Shown piece after piece: positions 38,732 to 48,174 of a DNA stretch of 61,125 bases (positions are counted from its first letter, which is position 1; each line of letters begins with the position of its first letter). Both the position numbers and the translations under genes were made by a program. The DNA is from Acetobacter estunensis (GTDB taxonomy: Bacteria; Pseudomonadota; Alphaproteobacteria; Acetobacterales; Acetobacteraceae), in NCBI RefSeq assembly GCF_011516945.1, contig NZ_WOTH01000018.1, positions 1 to 61,125 on the forward strand, read 5' to 3'. Under the pieces are notes generated by a model, which saw only the letters and a program-made list of their open reading frames with translations, ran no database searches and had not been told where the DNA came from.

Positions 38732-39943
38732 TCAGGCCGCCGCCAGTTCCGCATCCGCCGCTGAGCCAAAGAACTCGAAATGGATGCGGTCTTCCGACAC
38801 ACCGCTGGCTTTGAGCGTTTCGATCATATCGCGCATGAACCCATCGGGGCCGCAAACATACCATACGGCGTCCGGATCGACCTGAGCCGCCAACCAGTCT
38901 TTCGTCACGCGGCCATTGTGAACCGTCACACCCGGTGTGTGTGCATCAGCGGGAAGTTCGCCTTCGGTGTAGAAGACATCCGCACTGATCTTCCCCGCAC
39001 CTGCCAGCGCGCGAATATGCGTGCCGAATGCGTCCACCTGTGGATTATGCGCCCCATGGATGAAACGGATGTCAGGCACCCCTTTCGTCGTCAGGGGACC
39101 GAGAGCTGCAATGAAGGGCGTCAGGCCGATACCCGCGCTGAGAAACACGATTTTCTTCGCATCCTTGGGCGCGATGGTGAAATCTCCCGCAGGCGCCGAG
39201 ACGGAAAGCCTCTCACCTTCCTTCACCGTGTCATGCAGCCAGTCGGAGACGACCCCGCCTTCGGCGCGACGCACACTGATGCGGTAGTGATCGCACCCCG
39301 GCTCGGACGAAATGCTGTAATTGCGGCGCTGCGAGCCATGACCGGGCACTTCCAGCCGGAAGCTGAGATACTGCCCCGGCGTGTGCACCATGATGGCCTT
39401 GCCATCCACGGGCACCAGTTCGAAGGACTTCACAACGTCGCTCTCGCGGAGGACACGGCGCACCGTGAAGTCCCGCCACCCCGTCCAACCGCCCGGCGCA
39501 TGGGCGTGCTCTTCATAGATCTGATGCTCACGTCCGATCAGCACATCCGCGAGGAACCAGTAGGCCTTGCCCCACGCATCCAGAATCTCAGGAGTGGCCG
39601 CATCGCCCAGAACATGCGCGATGGCGCCCAGAAGAGCGTCCGCCACGTAAGGGTAATGCTCGGGCAGGATGTTCAGGCCGACATGCTTCTCGGCAATCCG
39701 CTCAATCATGCCGGCCAGCGCGCCCGGATTGTCGATGTGACGGGCATAGGCCAGCACCGCGAGCGCGAGCGCCTTGGGCTGCTCGCCATCCTTCTGATGC
39801 GACATGTTGAAGAGATCGCGTATTTCAGGTTTTGCCAAAAGGCGTTGATACATCTCCCGTGTAATGTCGAGGCCATGGGCCTCCAATGCGGGGATGCAGG
39901 CTTTCACGATGGAGCGGGTCGCGTCAGTGAGCGGTTCGGCCAT
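38732..39943 (-). CDS. hmp: Flavohaemoglobin (nitric oxide dioxygenase)
   Basis: Converts NO and O2 to nitrate. The 403 aa have an N-terminal globin domain (about 1-138; the proximal His lies in RIAEKHVGLNILPEHYPYV), a FAD domain with the RNYSIS motif (about 150-255) and a C-terminal NAD domain (FLSAGIGLTPFIAAL; YVCGPDGFMRDM). Complete and standard length. Divergent from an NsrR-type regulator, the expected control arrangement. Confidence 0.96.
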   Translation of the reverse strand: MAEPLTDATRSIVKACIPALEAHGLDITREMYQRLLAKPEIRDLFNMSHQKDGEQPKALALAVLAYARHIDNPGALAGMIERIAEKHVGLNILPEHYPYVADALLGAIAHVLGDAATPEILDAWGKAYWFLADVLIGREHQIYEEHAHAPGGWTGWRDFTVRRVLRESDVVKSFELVPVDGKAIMVHTPGQYLSFRLEVPGHGSQRRNYSISSEPGCDHYRISVRRAEGGVVSDWLHDTVKEGERLSVSAPAGDFTIAPKDAKKIVFLSAGIGLTPFIAALGPLTTKGVPDIRFIHGAHNPQVDAFGTHIRALAGAGKISADVFYTEGELPADAHTPGVTVHNGRVTKDWLAAQVDPDAVWYVCGPDGFMRDMIETLKASGVSEDRIHFEFFGSAADAELAAA

Positions 39944-39975
39944 GCGTCTTGTCCTTCTCTCGTCAGATTGAGGTT

Positions 39976-40024
39976 AACGCATCTTAACGACCGAACGAAC
40001 AAAGGTGTCAATGAAACACATCTT
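39976..40024. promoter_or_regulatory. Possible NsrR half-sites between hmp and nsrR
   Basis: AACGCATCTT (39976-39985) and AACACATCTT (40015-40024) are complements of AAGATGCGTT and AAGATGTGTT, near the NsrR half-site AAGATGCATT. Both point the same way, 39 bases apart, in the divergent intergenic region. NsrR can bind single 11-bp half-sites, so they are credible but unproven. Confidence 0.4.
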
Positions 40025-40118
40025 TATTCGTTGCATGACTGCTTCTCTTTTCCCGACCGTCTCAACACAGATCATTGTTCTGCTGGAAAAAATGGCTTCC
40101 CACGCCTACGTTCCAACA

Positions 40119-40568
40119 ATGCAACTGACCCTCTACACCGACTATGCGCTCCGGACGCTTGTCTTTCTGGCCTGCAATCCGGAACGACTGGCCTCCATCC
40201 GCGAAATTGCGGAGGCTTATGGCATTTCGGAAAACCATCTCATCAAGATCATCCACCGACTGGGTCAGGGCGGCTTTATCGAGACAATCCGAGGGCGTAA
40301 CGGCGGCCTGCGTCTTGGGCGACCGAGCGAGGACATCCGACTGGGCGATGTCGTGCGTTACACAGAGGAAGAACTCGGGCTGGTGGTGTGCATGCAGACA
40401 GCCAAGGAGAAGGGAAGCACTTGCCGCCTGATGCCCAACTGCCGTCTGCGCAGCGTGCTTGGCACGGCGCTGTCGGCCTTCATGAGTGTTCTGGACCAGA
40501 CAACACTGGCCGATGTCGTGTCATCGGATGAGTGGCAGGCGCTGCATGCGCCACCCATCACACCGTGA
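40119..40568 (+). CDS. nsrR: Rrf2-family NO-sensing repressor NsrR
   Basis: A winged-helix Rrf2 protein of 149 aa: MQLTLYTDYALRTLVFLA at the start, recognition helix in GISENHLIKIIHRLGQGGFI, and three Cys (CMQTAKEKGSTCRLMPNC) that hold the Fe-S cluster sensing NO. The start at 40119 fits the family N-terminus; ATG 40092, nine residues longer with a weak GGA before it, is possible. The further open frame to 40005 is unlikely. It should repress hmp across the divergent promoter. Confidence 0.9.
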   Translation: MQLTLYTDYALRTLVFLACNPERLASIREIAEAYGISENHLIKIIHRLGQGGFIETIRGRNGGLRLGRPSEDIRLGDVVRYTEEELGLVVCMQTAKEKGSTCRLMPNCRLRSVLGTALSAFMSVLDQTTLADVVSSDEWQALHAPPITP

Positions 40569-40652
40569 CATCCTCTTCATTGTTTTTCTTTTCTGTTACT
40601 TTCTGGAATCATTGGATGTAATCGGAAAGAAAATCACATATTTTCGTCAATT

Positions 40653-40693
40653 CTTAATGATTATGATGAGGGCACCATATCTTAATCATTAAG
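40653..40693. promoter_or_regulatory. Paired palindromic motifs before the Hint-domain gene
   Basis: CTTAATGATTATG (40653-40665) and CTTAATCATTAAG (40681-40693) are the same 13-bp sequence in opposite orientation apart from one base. Each is itself near-palindromic, and they are 28 bases apart centre to centre in an AT-rich stretch ending eight bases before the ATG at 40702. This looks like an operator pair. Confidence 0.45.
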
Positions 40694-40701
40694 AGGCTTC
40701 G

Positions 40702-42383
40702 ATGAACTCAACCACAACGTGGACGGGTGCCGTTTCCAAAATGACTGGGACAATGCCGCCAACTGGACCAATGGCGTTCCCACTTACGACATAACCCCGG
40801 TCATCGATACAAGCAGCGGCAACGTGTCCATCGACCTCGATGGATCGGAAGCCAGCAATGCGTTGACGGTCAACGGAAGCGGCACTGTCACGTTAACGGG
40901 GGGAACGCTGGCTCTCAACGGCACGGCGACACTTGCCAGCAGCAGCACCGTAACCCTAAACGGCTCAACACTGACCGCCAGCTACGTCAATGGCGGTTCG
41001 GTCACACTGACAGATGGCGCCACCATGACAGTGGGCTCCACCACTTCGGCCATCAATTTTGGCAGCACGTCTCAGGGCACCAACACCCTGTCGCTCACCT
41101 ATACCGGCTACAGCGTCCCGAGTGTCACCAATCTTGCTCCGGGCGACGAGATCGTTTTCCCCAACGACAGTTGGAACACAGGCATCCAATGGGTGGAAAA
41201 CTCGGACGGTAACTACACCATCTACGATGCCTTTTCGACCACCAACAGCGGGGACGCTTTTGTCAAAAGCGTTACGCTGGCTCCCGGGGTTTCGACATCG
41301 GACTTCAGCTGGAACAACACCAGTTACGCCATCGTCTGTTTCCTGAGCGGCACAATGATCCGCACCCCCGATGGTGAGAGGGCCGTGGAAACACTGGAAC
41401 TCGATGACATCATCACCGTGTTCGACCCCGGAACCTCCACCGGCACCGCTGGGAAAATCACATGGGCGGGCCGTCGACACGTCACAGTCCGGCGTAATTT
41501 GCCAGACGATGAGGCGGGATATCCCGTGCGCATCCTTGCCGATGCGATCGCGCCCGGCACACCCCGCATGGATCTTCTGGTCACACCAGAGCATTGCCTG
41601 TTTCTCAACGAACGGTTCGTACCCGCCCGCATGCTGGTGAACGGTTCTTCCATTTTCTACGATCATGCCATCACGCAGTATACCTACCATCATGTTGAAA
41701 CGGAGCGGCATGCCGTCATCTGGGCCAATGACATGCCTACTGAAAGCTATCTCGACACGGGCAATCGCCGTTTCATGGAACGGGAAGGGAAAGTAAGCCA
41801 GCTGACGACCACGCCCCCACGCTCATGGAAGCAGGACGCCGCTGCTCCTCTTGCGGTATCGCGTGAACAGGTCGAGCCACTTTTCCGACGGATTGCGGAG
41901 CGGGCAGAAGCTGCCGGTTGCACGTCCCGTTACACAGCACCGGAGCTGACCGAAGACCCATGTCTTCAGATTCTGACGGATAAGGGAATCTCTCTCACCG
42001 TAAAGGATACAGGTCATGGTTGGTTCCAGTTCCCTGTACCCGCTGGAACACAATCCGTGCGCCTTCTTTCCCGCTCCAGTCGCCCTTGCGACGTCATTGG
42101 GCCGTTTGTGGATGACCGCCGTGCCTTGGGAGTGCTCGTTGGCGATGTCCTGCTTCATGTCGGCACCATGAAAAAGCGTCTCACACCTCACCTGAGAACA
42201 GACGATCTTTTCGGCTGGCATAATCGCGAGCAGGGAGAACATCGATGGACAACAGGAAATGCCGTTTTTCCTCTTTCCGAGAAAACAGATGAAGAGGGCG
42301 TGATGTTCGTGAACATTCTCTCCTCTGGTCCCTATAGCCTTCATGCGGGACACAGAGCGGAGCGGCTTCCCCTATCGGCCTGA
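40702..42383 (+). CDS. Hint_2-domain surface/secreted protein with an apparent N-terminal frameshift
   Basis: The long frame (to 42383) has a Ser/Thr/Gly/Asn-rich beta-repeat N-terminal part (about 200 aa) and a Hint_2 domain starting CFLSGTMIRTPDGERAVETL, with DLLVTPEHCLFLNERFVPA and YHHVETERHAVIWAN. Its first possible codon is a GTG at 40719 without a ribosome site. An ATG at 40702 in another frame has AGAGG six bases upstream and reads MNSTTTWTGAVSK, the start usual for these proteins. The two frames join at AAAA (40738-40741): one more A would give TWTGAVSKNDWDNAANW. Either a real frameshift mutation, a phase switch, or a sequencing error. Downstream Hint parts are complete. Function unknown. 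Confidence 0.8.
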
Positions 42384-42391
42384 AAACAGCT

Positions 42392-42422
42392 GTCATGCCC
42401 GCTACAGGGCTGCGGGCATGAC
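42392..42422 (+). terminator. Hairpin after the Hint-domain gene
   Basis: An 11-bp stem GTCATGCCCGC/GCGGGCATGAC with a nine-base loop, starting nine bases after the stop, followed by TTCCGATTT. Probable intrinsic terminator with a poor T-run. Confidence 0.65.
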
Positions 42423-42579
42423 TTCCGATTTCAGGACTGGAGAGTGTCTGATAAAATATGCAGATTTCATAATCTGGAACAGACCTCTTCAATTACCGAA
42501 CAAAATGAAACAAAAAATACAAAAATATCATGATGGTATCGTTATCTTTCATCCGATCTGACCTCAGGTTACGTGGGAA

Positions 42580-43128
42580 ATGAATACCCCACCCAGAACA
42601 CAGCTCTTCCCCGGCCAAGTGTGGTGTTCTTCTCGGGCACACATGCGTCAACGCATCATTGTGTCCGTGGATAAAACCTCCATCACATTCCGGCTGGAAG
42701 GAGAGTCGGAAGACAGTCCACTACATTATTCAGAAACAAGCCTGTTTCTTGCGTGGGTCCGACGGCATAACGCCTCTCTACTTTCCTCGACTTTCATTTC
42801 TGTGGACAAGCGAATATCCGATCAGGAAACCGGATTACGCCTCCGACAAGCGCGTCTGGCAGCCAATCTTTCGCAGGTCGAACTTGCACAACGCGCCAAT
42901 ATCTCGCGCTCTGCCATTGCTCTATGGGAAACCGGAAGAAAAGGGTGCTCTCTCAAACGCCTCACCCAGATCGCCCATGCGCTCGATCTCGATATCGTGG
43001 ATCTGATTTCATCCGTTGAGAAAGATCCTCGAAAAAGCGAAGAACATTACCTTCTGTCCCTTTTTCGCAAGGTCGATGAATGCTCACGCCATGAAATACT
43101 GCGATGGCTGTCCACACGAGTCCGTTGA
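42580..43128 (+). CDS. XRE-family helix-turn-helix protein
   Basis: A 182-aa protein. The C-terminal half is a Cro/CI-type HTH (about residues 88-145: GLRLRQARLAANLSQVELAQ, NISRSAIALWETGRKGCSLK), followed by a short helical end. The N-terminal 80 residues (QLFPGQVWCSSRAHMRQRII and on) look like a small beta domain that I cannot place; it may sense a ligand. It sits alone in an AT-rich region, with lower GC than the neighbours. Target genes cannot be told from context. Confidence 0.82.
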   Translation: MNTPPRTQLFPGQVWCSSRAHMRQRIIVSVDKTSITFRLEGESEDSPLHYSETSLFLAWVRRHNASLLSSTFISVDKRISDQETGLRLRQARLAANLSQVELAQRANISRSAIALWETGRKGCSLKRLTQIAHALDLDIVDLISSVEKDPRKSEEHYLLSLFRKVDECSRHEILRWLSTRVR

Positions 43129-43313
43129 AATATTTCTGAATTTTGAAAATCTTTTTCACAATATACAAACATCCATAGATGCAAGAATTGTACACTGTCC
43201 ACATGACGTGAATAATCATATCCGAATTCATGAAGAGACGTTTTCGAAAGAGAAAGGCCTCAGAAAAACCAATGATTTTTATAGTCTTATGAAATATATT
43301 AAAAAGACGATGA

Positions 43314-43353
43314 TAAAAATGAGCCTTTCAGGATAATATCCCGAAAGGCTCAT
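43314..43353 (-). terminator. Intrinsic terminator of the lipoprotein gene
   Basis: On the minus strand a perfect 11-bp stem ATGAGCCTTTC/GAAAGGCTCAT is followed by TTTTTATC, 68 bases after the stop of the lipoprotein gene. Confidence 0.85.
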
Positions 43354-43420
43354 CACAGATCGGAATCTGCAGGTGATCTTCACAGGATGCTATATCCCGG
43401 AAGATCACTTATGGTTTCTA

Positions 43421-44020
43421 TTACTTTTTCTGCGGAGCGACCGACGCAGCAGTAGACCCGGTCGCAGCAGGCGTAGCGGCTGGGGTTGTGTCTGTCGGAG
43501 CCGTTACAGCCGGTGTTGCTGTAGTGTCAGGCTGAGGCTGCCTAAAAGCGGATACCCAGCCCTTTGTCGACGATTCAGTGGGCACAGAGCGACGGACACA
43601 GCCGCGAATAATGGTGGAACAGACACCATCCGTGCCGACCAGCATGTCGTTGTCACCGCTGTAGTAAACGTCATGCACTTTTCCATCGACAAGCCGGAAA
43701 TCCGCCACACAACTGTTGCCGGCCCCCCCACCGATGTCCTTGACGATGTTTACGATCGGTTCCACCGGAATGAGAGTGGAACCTGATGAGGTCTCGATGT
43801 TACGGCCACGCTGATATTCAGCAATCGTTACATGATCATTGACCTTCTGGGTCTTGGTCGGAATGCCGGCGCAGGCCTGCATGTCCTCTTCCGTCATCCC
43901 GATCATGGTTTGCTGCGCCTTATGCGCAATGCGCGATGCGTAATACCCGCATCCGCTCAGTCCCAGCAGTGTTGAAAGCGCACCGACCCGCATAACGGAG
44001 ACGACAACCGACATATTCAT
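43421..44020 (-). CDS. Putative lipoprotein, function unknown
   Basis: A 199-aa protein with a lipobox (LLGLSGC) after a hydrophobic N-terminus, so it is probably anchored in the membrane by Cys24. It continues with a small domain beginning AQQTMIGMTEEDMQACAGIP, similar in style to SmpA/OmlA lipoproteins, and ends in a Pro/Thr/Ala-rich tail (about 40 residues). The ATG at 44020 has AAAGGG eight bases upstream; the ATG at 44038 does not. I do not recognise a family with certainty. Confidence 0.82.
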   Translation of the reverse strand: MNMSVVVSVMRVGALSTLLGLSGCGYYASRIAHKAQQTMIGMTEEDMQACAGIPTKTQKVNDHVTIAEYQRGRNIETSSGSTLIPVEPIVNIVKDIGGGAGNSCVADFRLVDGKVHDVYYSGDNDMLVGTDGVCSTIIRGCVRRSVPTESSTKGWVSAFRQPQPDTTATPAVTAPTDTTPAATPAATGSTAASVAPQKK

Positions 44021-44148
44021 CCACAAAACCCTTTTCATTCCTGAGCACGTTTCTACCAGATCAATGCTCTTCTGTCATAATTGACATAAAGTAACAGAGA
44101 AAATATTCGCCAATTCACATTCTTTTCTGAACATCACTTGCACAAAAG

Positions 44149-44180
44149 AAAACCCGACACGAAGCCTCGTGCCGGGTTTC
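44149..44180. terminator. Terminator downstream of thrS
   Basis: A stem AAACCCGACACGA/TCGTGCCGGGTTT with one mismatch and a four-base loop; on the minus strand it runs into TTTTCTTTTG. Confidence 0.88.
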
Positions 44181-44206
44181 TCTCATATTCCGCATTTTAT
44201 GGACAC

Positions 44207-46135
44207 TTAGTCCCGCCGGATATCCGGCGCTTTGGCTTCTTCGCCCAGTCGCGTCACAGCCTCATCCAGCGTCAGCATCTCCTGATCCGCTCCGCCAAGA
44301 CGACGCATGGCGACAGTGCTCGCCTCTGCTTCCTTGCGGCCCACCACAAGAATGACCGGCACACGTGCCAGACTATGCTCGCGGATCTTGGCGTTGATCT
44401 TGTCCGCTCGCGTGTCGGCCTCAACCGTGAGGCCCGCCTTGCGCAGTCGCGTCACCACCTCTTCCGCATAGGGTGCCGCATCGCTCACGATACTGGCCAC
44501 GACCACCTGCGTAGGTGCCAGCCACAGCGGGAACTTACCGGCGTGCTGCTCGATCAGGATACCGATGAACCGCTCGAATGAGCCAAGAATGGCGCGATGC
44601 AGCATGACAGGACGATGTCGTGCGCTGTCCTCACCGATATAGGTAGCGTCCAGACGCTCGGGCAGCACAAGGTCCACCTGCAACGTACCACACTGCCAGT
44701 CACGCCCGATGGCGTCGCGCAGCACAAATTCCAGCTTGGGGCCGTAGAACGCGCCTTCCCCGTGGTTGTATTCATACTCCACGCCCGCGATCTCGCACGC
44801 CTCTCTGAGCGCGGTCTCAGCCTTGTCCCAGACTTCATCGGAACCGGAACGCTGTTCCGGACGGTCCGAGAACTTGATGCGGAAATGCTCGAAGCCGAGG
44901 TCTTTATACACCTCCGAGAGCATGGCCACGAAGCGCACGGTCTCATCGGCGATCTGGTCTTCGGTGCAGAAAATGTGCGCGTCATCCTGCGTAAAGCCGC
45001 GCACACGCATGATGCCATGCAGCGAGCCCGACGGCTCGTAGCGGTGACACGCGCCGAACTCTGCCATACGCAGCGGCAGTTCGCGATAAGAGCGCAGGCC
45101 ATGACGGAAAATCTGCACATGGCACGGACAGTTCATCGGCTTGAGAGCGAGGGTTTTGTCCTCATCCTCCACGGTCGCGATGAACATGTGGTGGCGATAT
45201 TTGTCCCAGTGACCGGAGGCCTCCCACAGCGCGCGGTCTACAAGCTGCGGCGTGCGTACTTCTTCGTAGCCCGCACGGGTCTGGGCGCGACGCATGTAAT
45301 CCTGCAACGCCGTGTACAGACGCCAGCCCTTGGCGTGCCAGAACACCTGCCCCACAGCCTCTTCCTGAATGTGGAAGAGATCCATCTCCTTGCCGATACG
45401 GCGATGGTCGCGGCGCTCCGCTTCCTCAAGCTGGTGCAGATGCGCTTCCAACTCCTTCTTGTCGCGCCATGCCGTGCCGTAGATGCGTGTTAGCATCGGG
45501 TTGCGGTGATCGCCGCGCCAGTAAGCCCCTGCCACTTTCATCAGCTTGAAGGCATTACCGACATCGGCAGTGGTGCGCAGATGCGGACCGCGACAGAGAT
45601 CGAGCCACTCACCCTGACGATAGATCGAGATTTCCTCGTCCTCGGGCAAATCGCGGATCAGTTCGGCCTTGAAGCGCTCGCCGCGATCCTCAAAGAACCG
45701 GATTGCCTCGTCACGCGGCCAGGTCTCGCGGGTAAACGGCGTCTTGGCCGCCACGATTTCGTGCATCCGCTTTTCGATCGCCGCAAAATCCTCGGGCGTG
45801 AAGGGTTCGTTGCGGTAGAAATCGTAATAGAAACCGTTCTCGATGGATGGCCCGATGGTCACCTGTGTGCCGGGAAACAGCGACTGCACGGCTTCCGCCA
45901 GCACATGGGCGGCATCATGACGGATCATCTCCAGCGCTTCTTCATCCTTGCGGGTGATGAAACGGATGGAGGCATCGTGCTCGATGGTGCGGTCCATGTC
46001 GCGCAACTTGCCGTCCACCTCGATGGCAAGCGCGGCTTTGGCCAGACCGGGGCCGATGGACGCGGCAATCTCCGTGCCCGTCACCGTCCCGTCAAACGGG
46101 CGAACGGAACCGTCGGGCAGGGTGATGGCAGGCAT
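44207..46135 (-). CDS. thrS: Threonyl-tRNA synthetase
   Basis: Class II synthetase of 642 aa. Domains in order: TGS (about 1-61), the editing domain with [17 protein letters not shown] and [14 protein letters not shown], the catalytic core with the zinc ligand Cys in [11 protein letters not shown] and motif 2 [15 protein letters not shown], motif 3 [19 protein letters not shown], and the anticodon domain ([19 protein letters not shown]). Full length. Plays no obvious role with its neighbours; a terminator separates it from the lipoprotein gene. Confidence 0.97.
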   Translation of the reverse strand: MPAITLPDGSVRPFDGTVTGTEIAASIGPGLAKAALAIEVDGKLRDMDRTIEHDASIRFITRKDEEALEMIRHDAAHVLAEAVQSLFPGTQVTIGPSIENGFYYDFYRNEPFTPEDFAAIEKRMHEIVAAKTPFTRETWPRDEAIRFFEDRGERFKAELIRDLPEDEEISIYRQGEWLDLCRGPHLRTTADVGNAFKLMKVAGAYWRGDHRNPMLTRIYGTAWRDKKELEAHLHQLEEAERRDHRRIGKEMDLFHIQEEAVGQVFWHAKGWRLYTALQDYMRRAQTRAGYEEVRTPQLVDRALWEASGHWDKYRHHMFIATVEDEDKTLALKPMNCPCHVQIFRHGLRSYRELPLRMAEFGACHRYEPSGSLHGIMRVRGFTQDDAHIFCTEDQIADETVRFVAMLSEVYKDLGFEHFRIKFSDRPEQRSGSDEVWDKAETALREACEIAGVEYEYNHGEGAFYGPKLEFVLRDAIGRDWQCGTLQVDLVLPERLDATYIGEDSARHRPVMLHRAILGSFERFIGILIEQHAGKFPLWLAPTQVVVASIVSDAAPYAEEVVTRLRKAGLTVEADTRADKINAKIREHSLARVPVILVVGRKEAEASTVAMRRLGGADQEMLTLDEAVTRLGEEAKAPDIRRD

Positions 46136-46219
46136 GGGAGCACTCCACAGCAGGGGTAGGGTGTGAACAGGCAGCCCTCATTGGCTGTCCCTGAAGGATA
46201 AAGGCCGATCTTAATGGCG

Positions 46220-47134
46220 TCAGCCAAGGATCGAGACAACCCTGTCCACGCAAAGAGTTGCCATATCGTGTACCCGTATCACGTCCACCTGCCCTGCCGC
46301 GAGACCAAGGGGGGCGGTCAGAGCCGGATCGCTCTCGGCTGAAAACAGCACCACGCAGCGACAACCCATAGCGGCGGCCATATGCATCGGGCCGGTATCG
46401 TTGCCCACGGCCAATGCCGCGCGGGCGCATAGACCCCCCAGATCGAGCAGGGACGTGCGCCCCGTCAGATCCAACGCTTCGGGACAACTGGCACAGATCA
46501 CGGCCGCCAGTTCCGCATCGCCTTTCGCGCCGACCACCACAGGCCGTATTCCGCGTCCGGCCAGTCGCGACGCCAGTTCTCCGAACTGCACCGCAGGCCA
46601 GCGCTTGGCCGGACGATGGGGGGCCGCCCCCGGAACGAGCAACGCATAGGGAGCATCGAGAACCGGACCGCCTGCCGCGAGCCATGTCAGATCTGCATCC
46701 GGCACGGCGCCAATCCCCGCCATGCGAAGCTGATCGCGCTGACGCATGCGCGTGTGCATTTCATCGCGCCACGGATTGGCGTGCGGCAGGGAGGCGCCTT
46801 TCGCAATGCCGGACCATGTGGGTTTTCGGGCCACGCGATGATACCAGTTCGAACGGCTGGAGGTCTGGAGATCGTAGACCAGATCATACCCGCGCAACTG
46901 CGCCCGCAGGCGTTTCATGCCCGCAAGATCCGTCAGGCGCGGGCGTGCATCGATCTCCACGCGGTCGAACCACGGACTGGCTTCGCCCAGTTCGCGAAAA
47001 GGTGCCGTGGTCAGCAGCGTGATGGCGGCCCCATCATGGTGAGCACGAATGGCCGCGAAAGCTGGAAAACTCTGCACGAAATCGCCCAGCGCCCCCAGGC
47101 GGATGACCAGAATACGCCTCGAATGAGACTTCAT
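46220..47134 (-). CDS. Glycosyltransferase family 9 (heptosyltransferase-like)
   Basis: A 304-aa GT9 protein: RRILVIRLGALGDFVQSFPA at the N-terminus, PYALLVPGAAPHRPAKRWPA before the nucleotide-sugar site and AVGNDTGPMHMAAAMGCRCV, the ADP-heptose-binding block. It probably adds heptose to the lipopolysaccharide inner core in the cytoplasm. The ATG at 47134 lies seven bases after the TPR gene stop; the frame is open to 47311, but that part overlaps the TPR gene. Followed by thrS. Confidence 0.9.
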   Translation of the reverse strand: MKSHSRRILVIRLGALGDFVQSFPAFAAIRAHHDGAAITLLTTAPFRELGEASPWFDRVEIDARPRLTDLAGMKRLRAQLRGYDLVYDLQTSSRSNWYHRVARKPTWSGIAKGASLPHANPWRDEMHTRMRQRDQLRMAGIGAVPDADLTWLAAGGPVLDAPYALLVPGAAPHRPAKRWPAVQFGELASRLAGRGIRPVVVGAKGDAELAAVICASCPEALDLTGRTSLLDLGGLCARAALAVGNDTGPMHMAAAMGCRCVVLFSAESDPALTAPLGLAAGQVDVIRVHDMATLCVDRVVSILG

Positions 47135-47141
47135 GCGCGGA

Positions 47142-48101
47142 TCACGGCGTGGCCGCATGAGAGGCTGTCGCCATGCCTGAGGACACCGTTTCATGACTGG
47201 GGGGCAACGCATCCGGATCGGCGGCAAGCACGTCCAGATCCTGCCGGGCAAGGTCCGCTTCATGGGAATCTGGAGCAAGGTCGATGACGCGCTGCCAGTC
47301 GGCCTGAGCACCCGCCAGATCGTTCAGGCGCTGCCGGATGATGCCGCGATCCAGCAGCGCTGCCGGATCATCCGGATCGGCCGCCAGTGAGAGAGCCACA
47401 TCACGATTGGCCTGCTCAGGCTGGTTCAATGCCAGTTCGGCGGAGGCGCGCAGGCGATGCGTCTCGGACGAAAGGATCGGGTCGTTGCCAAGAGCAGACA
47501 GGACACCCAAGGCCTGCTCCGGTTCTTTCAGGCGCAGGAACGCGCGGGCTTTCAGGAGATGCAGGACAACCGACTCAGGCTCCAGTTCCAGCCCGTAATC
47601 GCTGGACGCCACGGCCTTCCCGGGCTGGTCTGCCGCCAGCCACGCGCGCGCGGCATCGGCGGCCACATCGGCCCGCTCTTCGGGTGAACTGTCTTCCGTT
47701 TCCTGTGGTCCCCGTCTCCTGTCCCGCGCCAGCCGGTCAAGCTCTTCCGCGGCCAGCGGTGCATTACCAAGCAGCACGTTCGAGAGGGCCGAGCAATGGC
47801 GAACCGCCCGTTCATCGCCCGCAGTGGCGTGTGACGCCACATAATCCTCCACGCCCGACGGGTCTTCATCCAGCAACGCCAGACATTCGGAAAAGGAAAA
47901 GGGTGGCAAAGTGTTTCGCGTGTCTGCCGGCTTGCTGGAAGTCCGTGCCGCCCATCCCGGTGAATTGGACAAAAAGAGGCCCAGAGTCAGTAAAAGAAGG
48001 CCCAGACATACCCTTCTCTTGCTCCGTGCCCACGCTTTCGGTGGCATTCGCAACAGAACCGGGGACACTGAGAATGGAAGGGCGACAGACATATCCGCCA
48101 T
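47142..48101 (-). CDS. TPR-repeat protein, membrane-anchored or exported
   Basis: About 319 aa, with an Arg-rich N-terminus and a hydrophobic stretch (RRVCLGLLLLTLGLFLSNSP) followed by AARTSS, then tetratricopeptide-like helices from about residue 100 to the end (HLLKARAFLRLKEPEQALGV; DPDDPAALLDRGIIRQRLND). Likely a periplasmic scaffold. The start is uncertain (48101, 48092 or 48203); 48203 would overlap the divergent glycosyltransferase gene. Directly precedes the GT9 gene and is probably cotranscribed. Confidence 0.8.
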   Translation of the reverse strand: MADMSVALPFSVSPVLLRMPPKAWARSKRRVCLGLLLLTLGLFLSNSPGWAARTSSKPADTRNTLPPFSFSECLALLDEDPSGVEDYVASHATAGDERAVRHCSALSNVLLGNAPLAAEELDRLARDRRRGPQETEDSSPEERADVAADAARAWLAADQPGKAVASSDYGLELEPESVVLHLLKARAFLRLKEPEQALGVLSALGNDPILSSETHRLRASAELALNQPEQANRDVALSLAADPDDPAALLDRGIIRQRLNDLAGAQADWQRVIDLAPDSHEADLARQDLDVLAADPDALPPSHETVSSGMATASHAATP

Positions 48102-48174
48102 TGACCGTCCGAGACCGTGATGGGTCAACCCCTGTGGATGCAGTCCCTGACAGAGCGTGCTATCCGGATTCATC

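Noticed and set aside
40005..40118. Longer NsrR starting at 40005
   Set aside because: The extra 38 residues are not Rrf2-like and would place the start in the putative operator.
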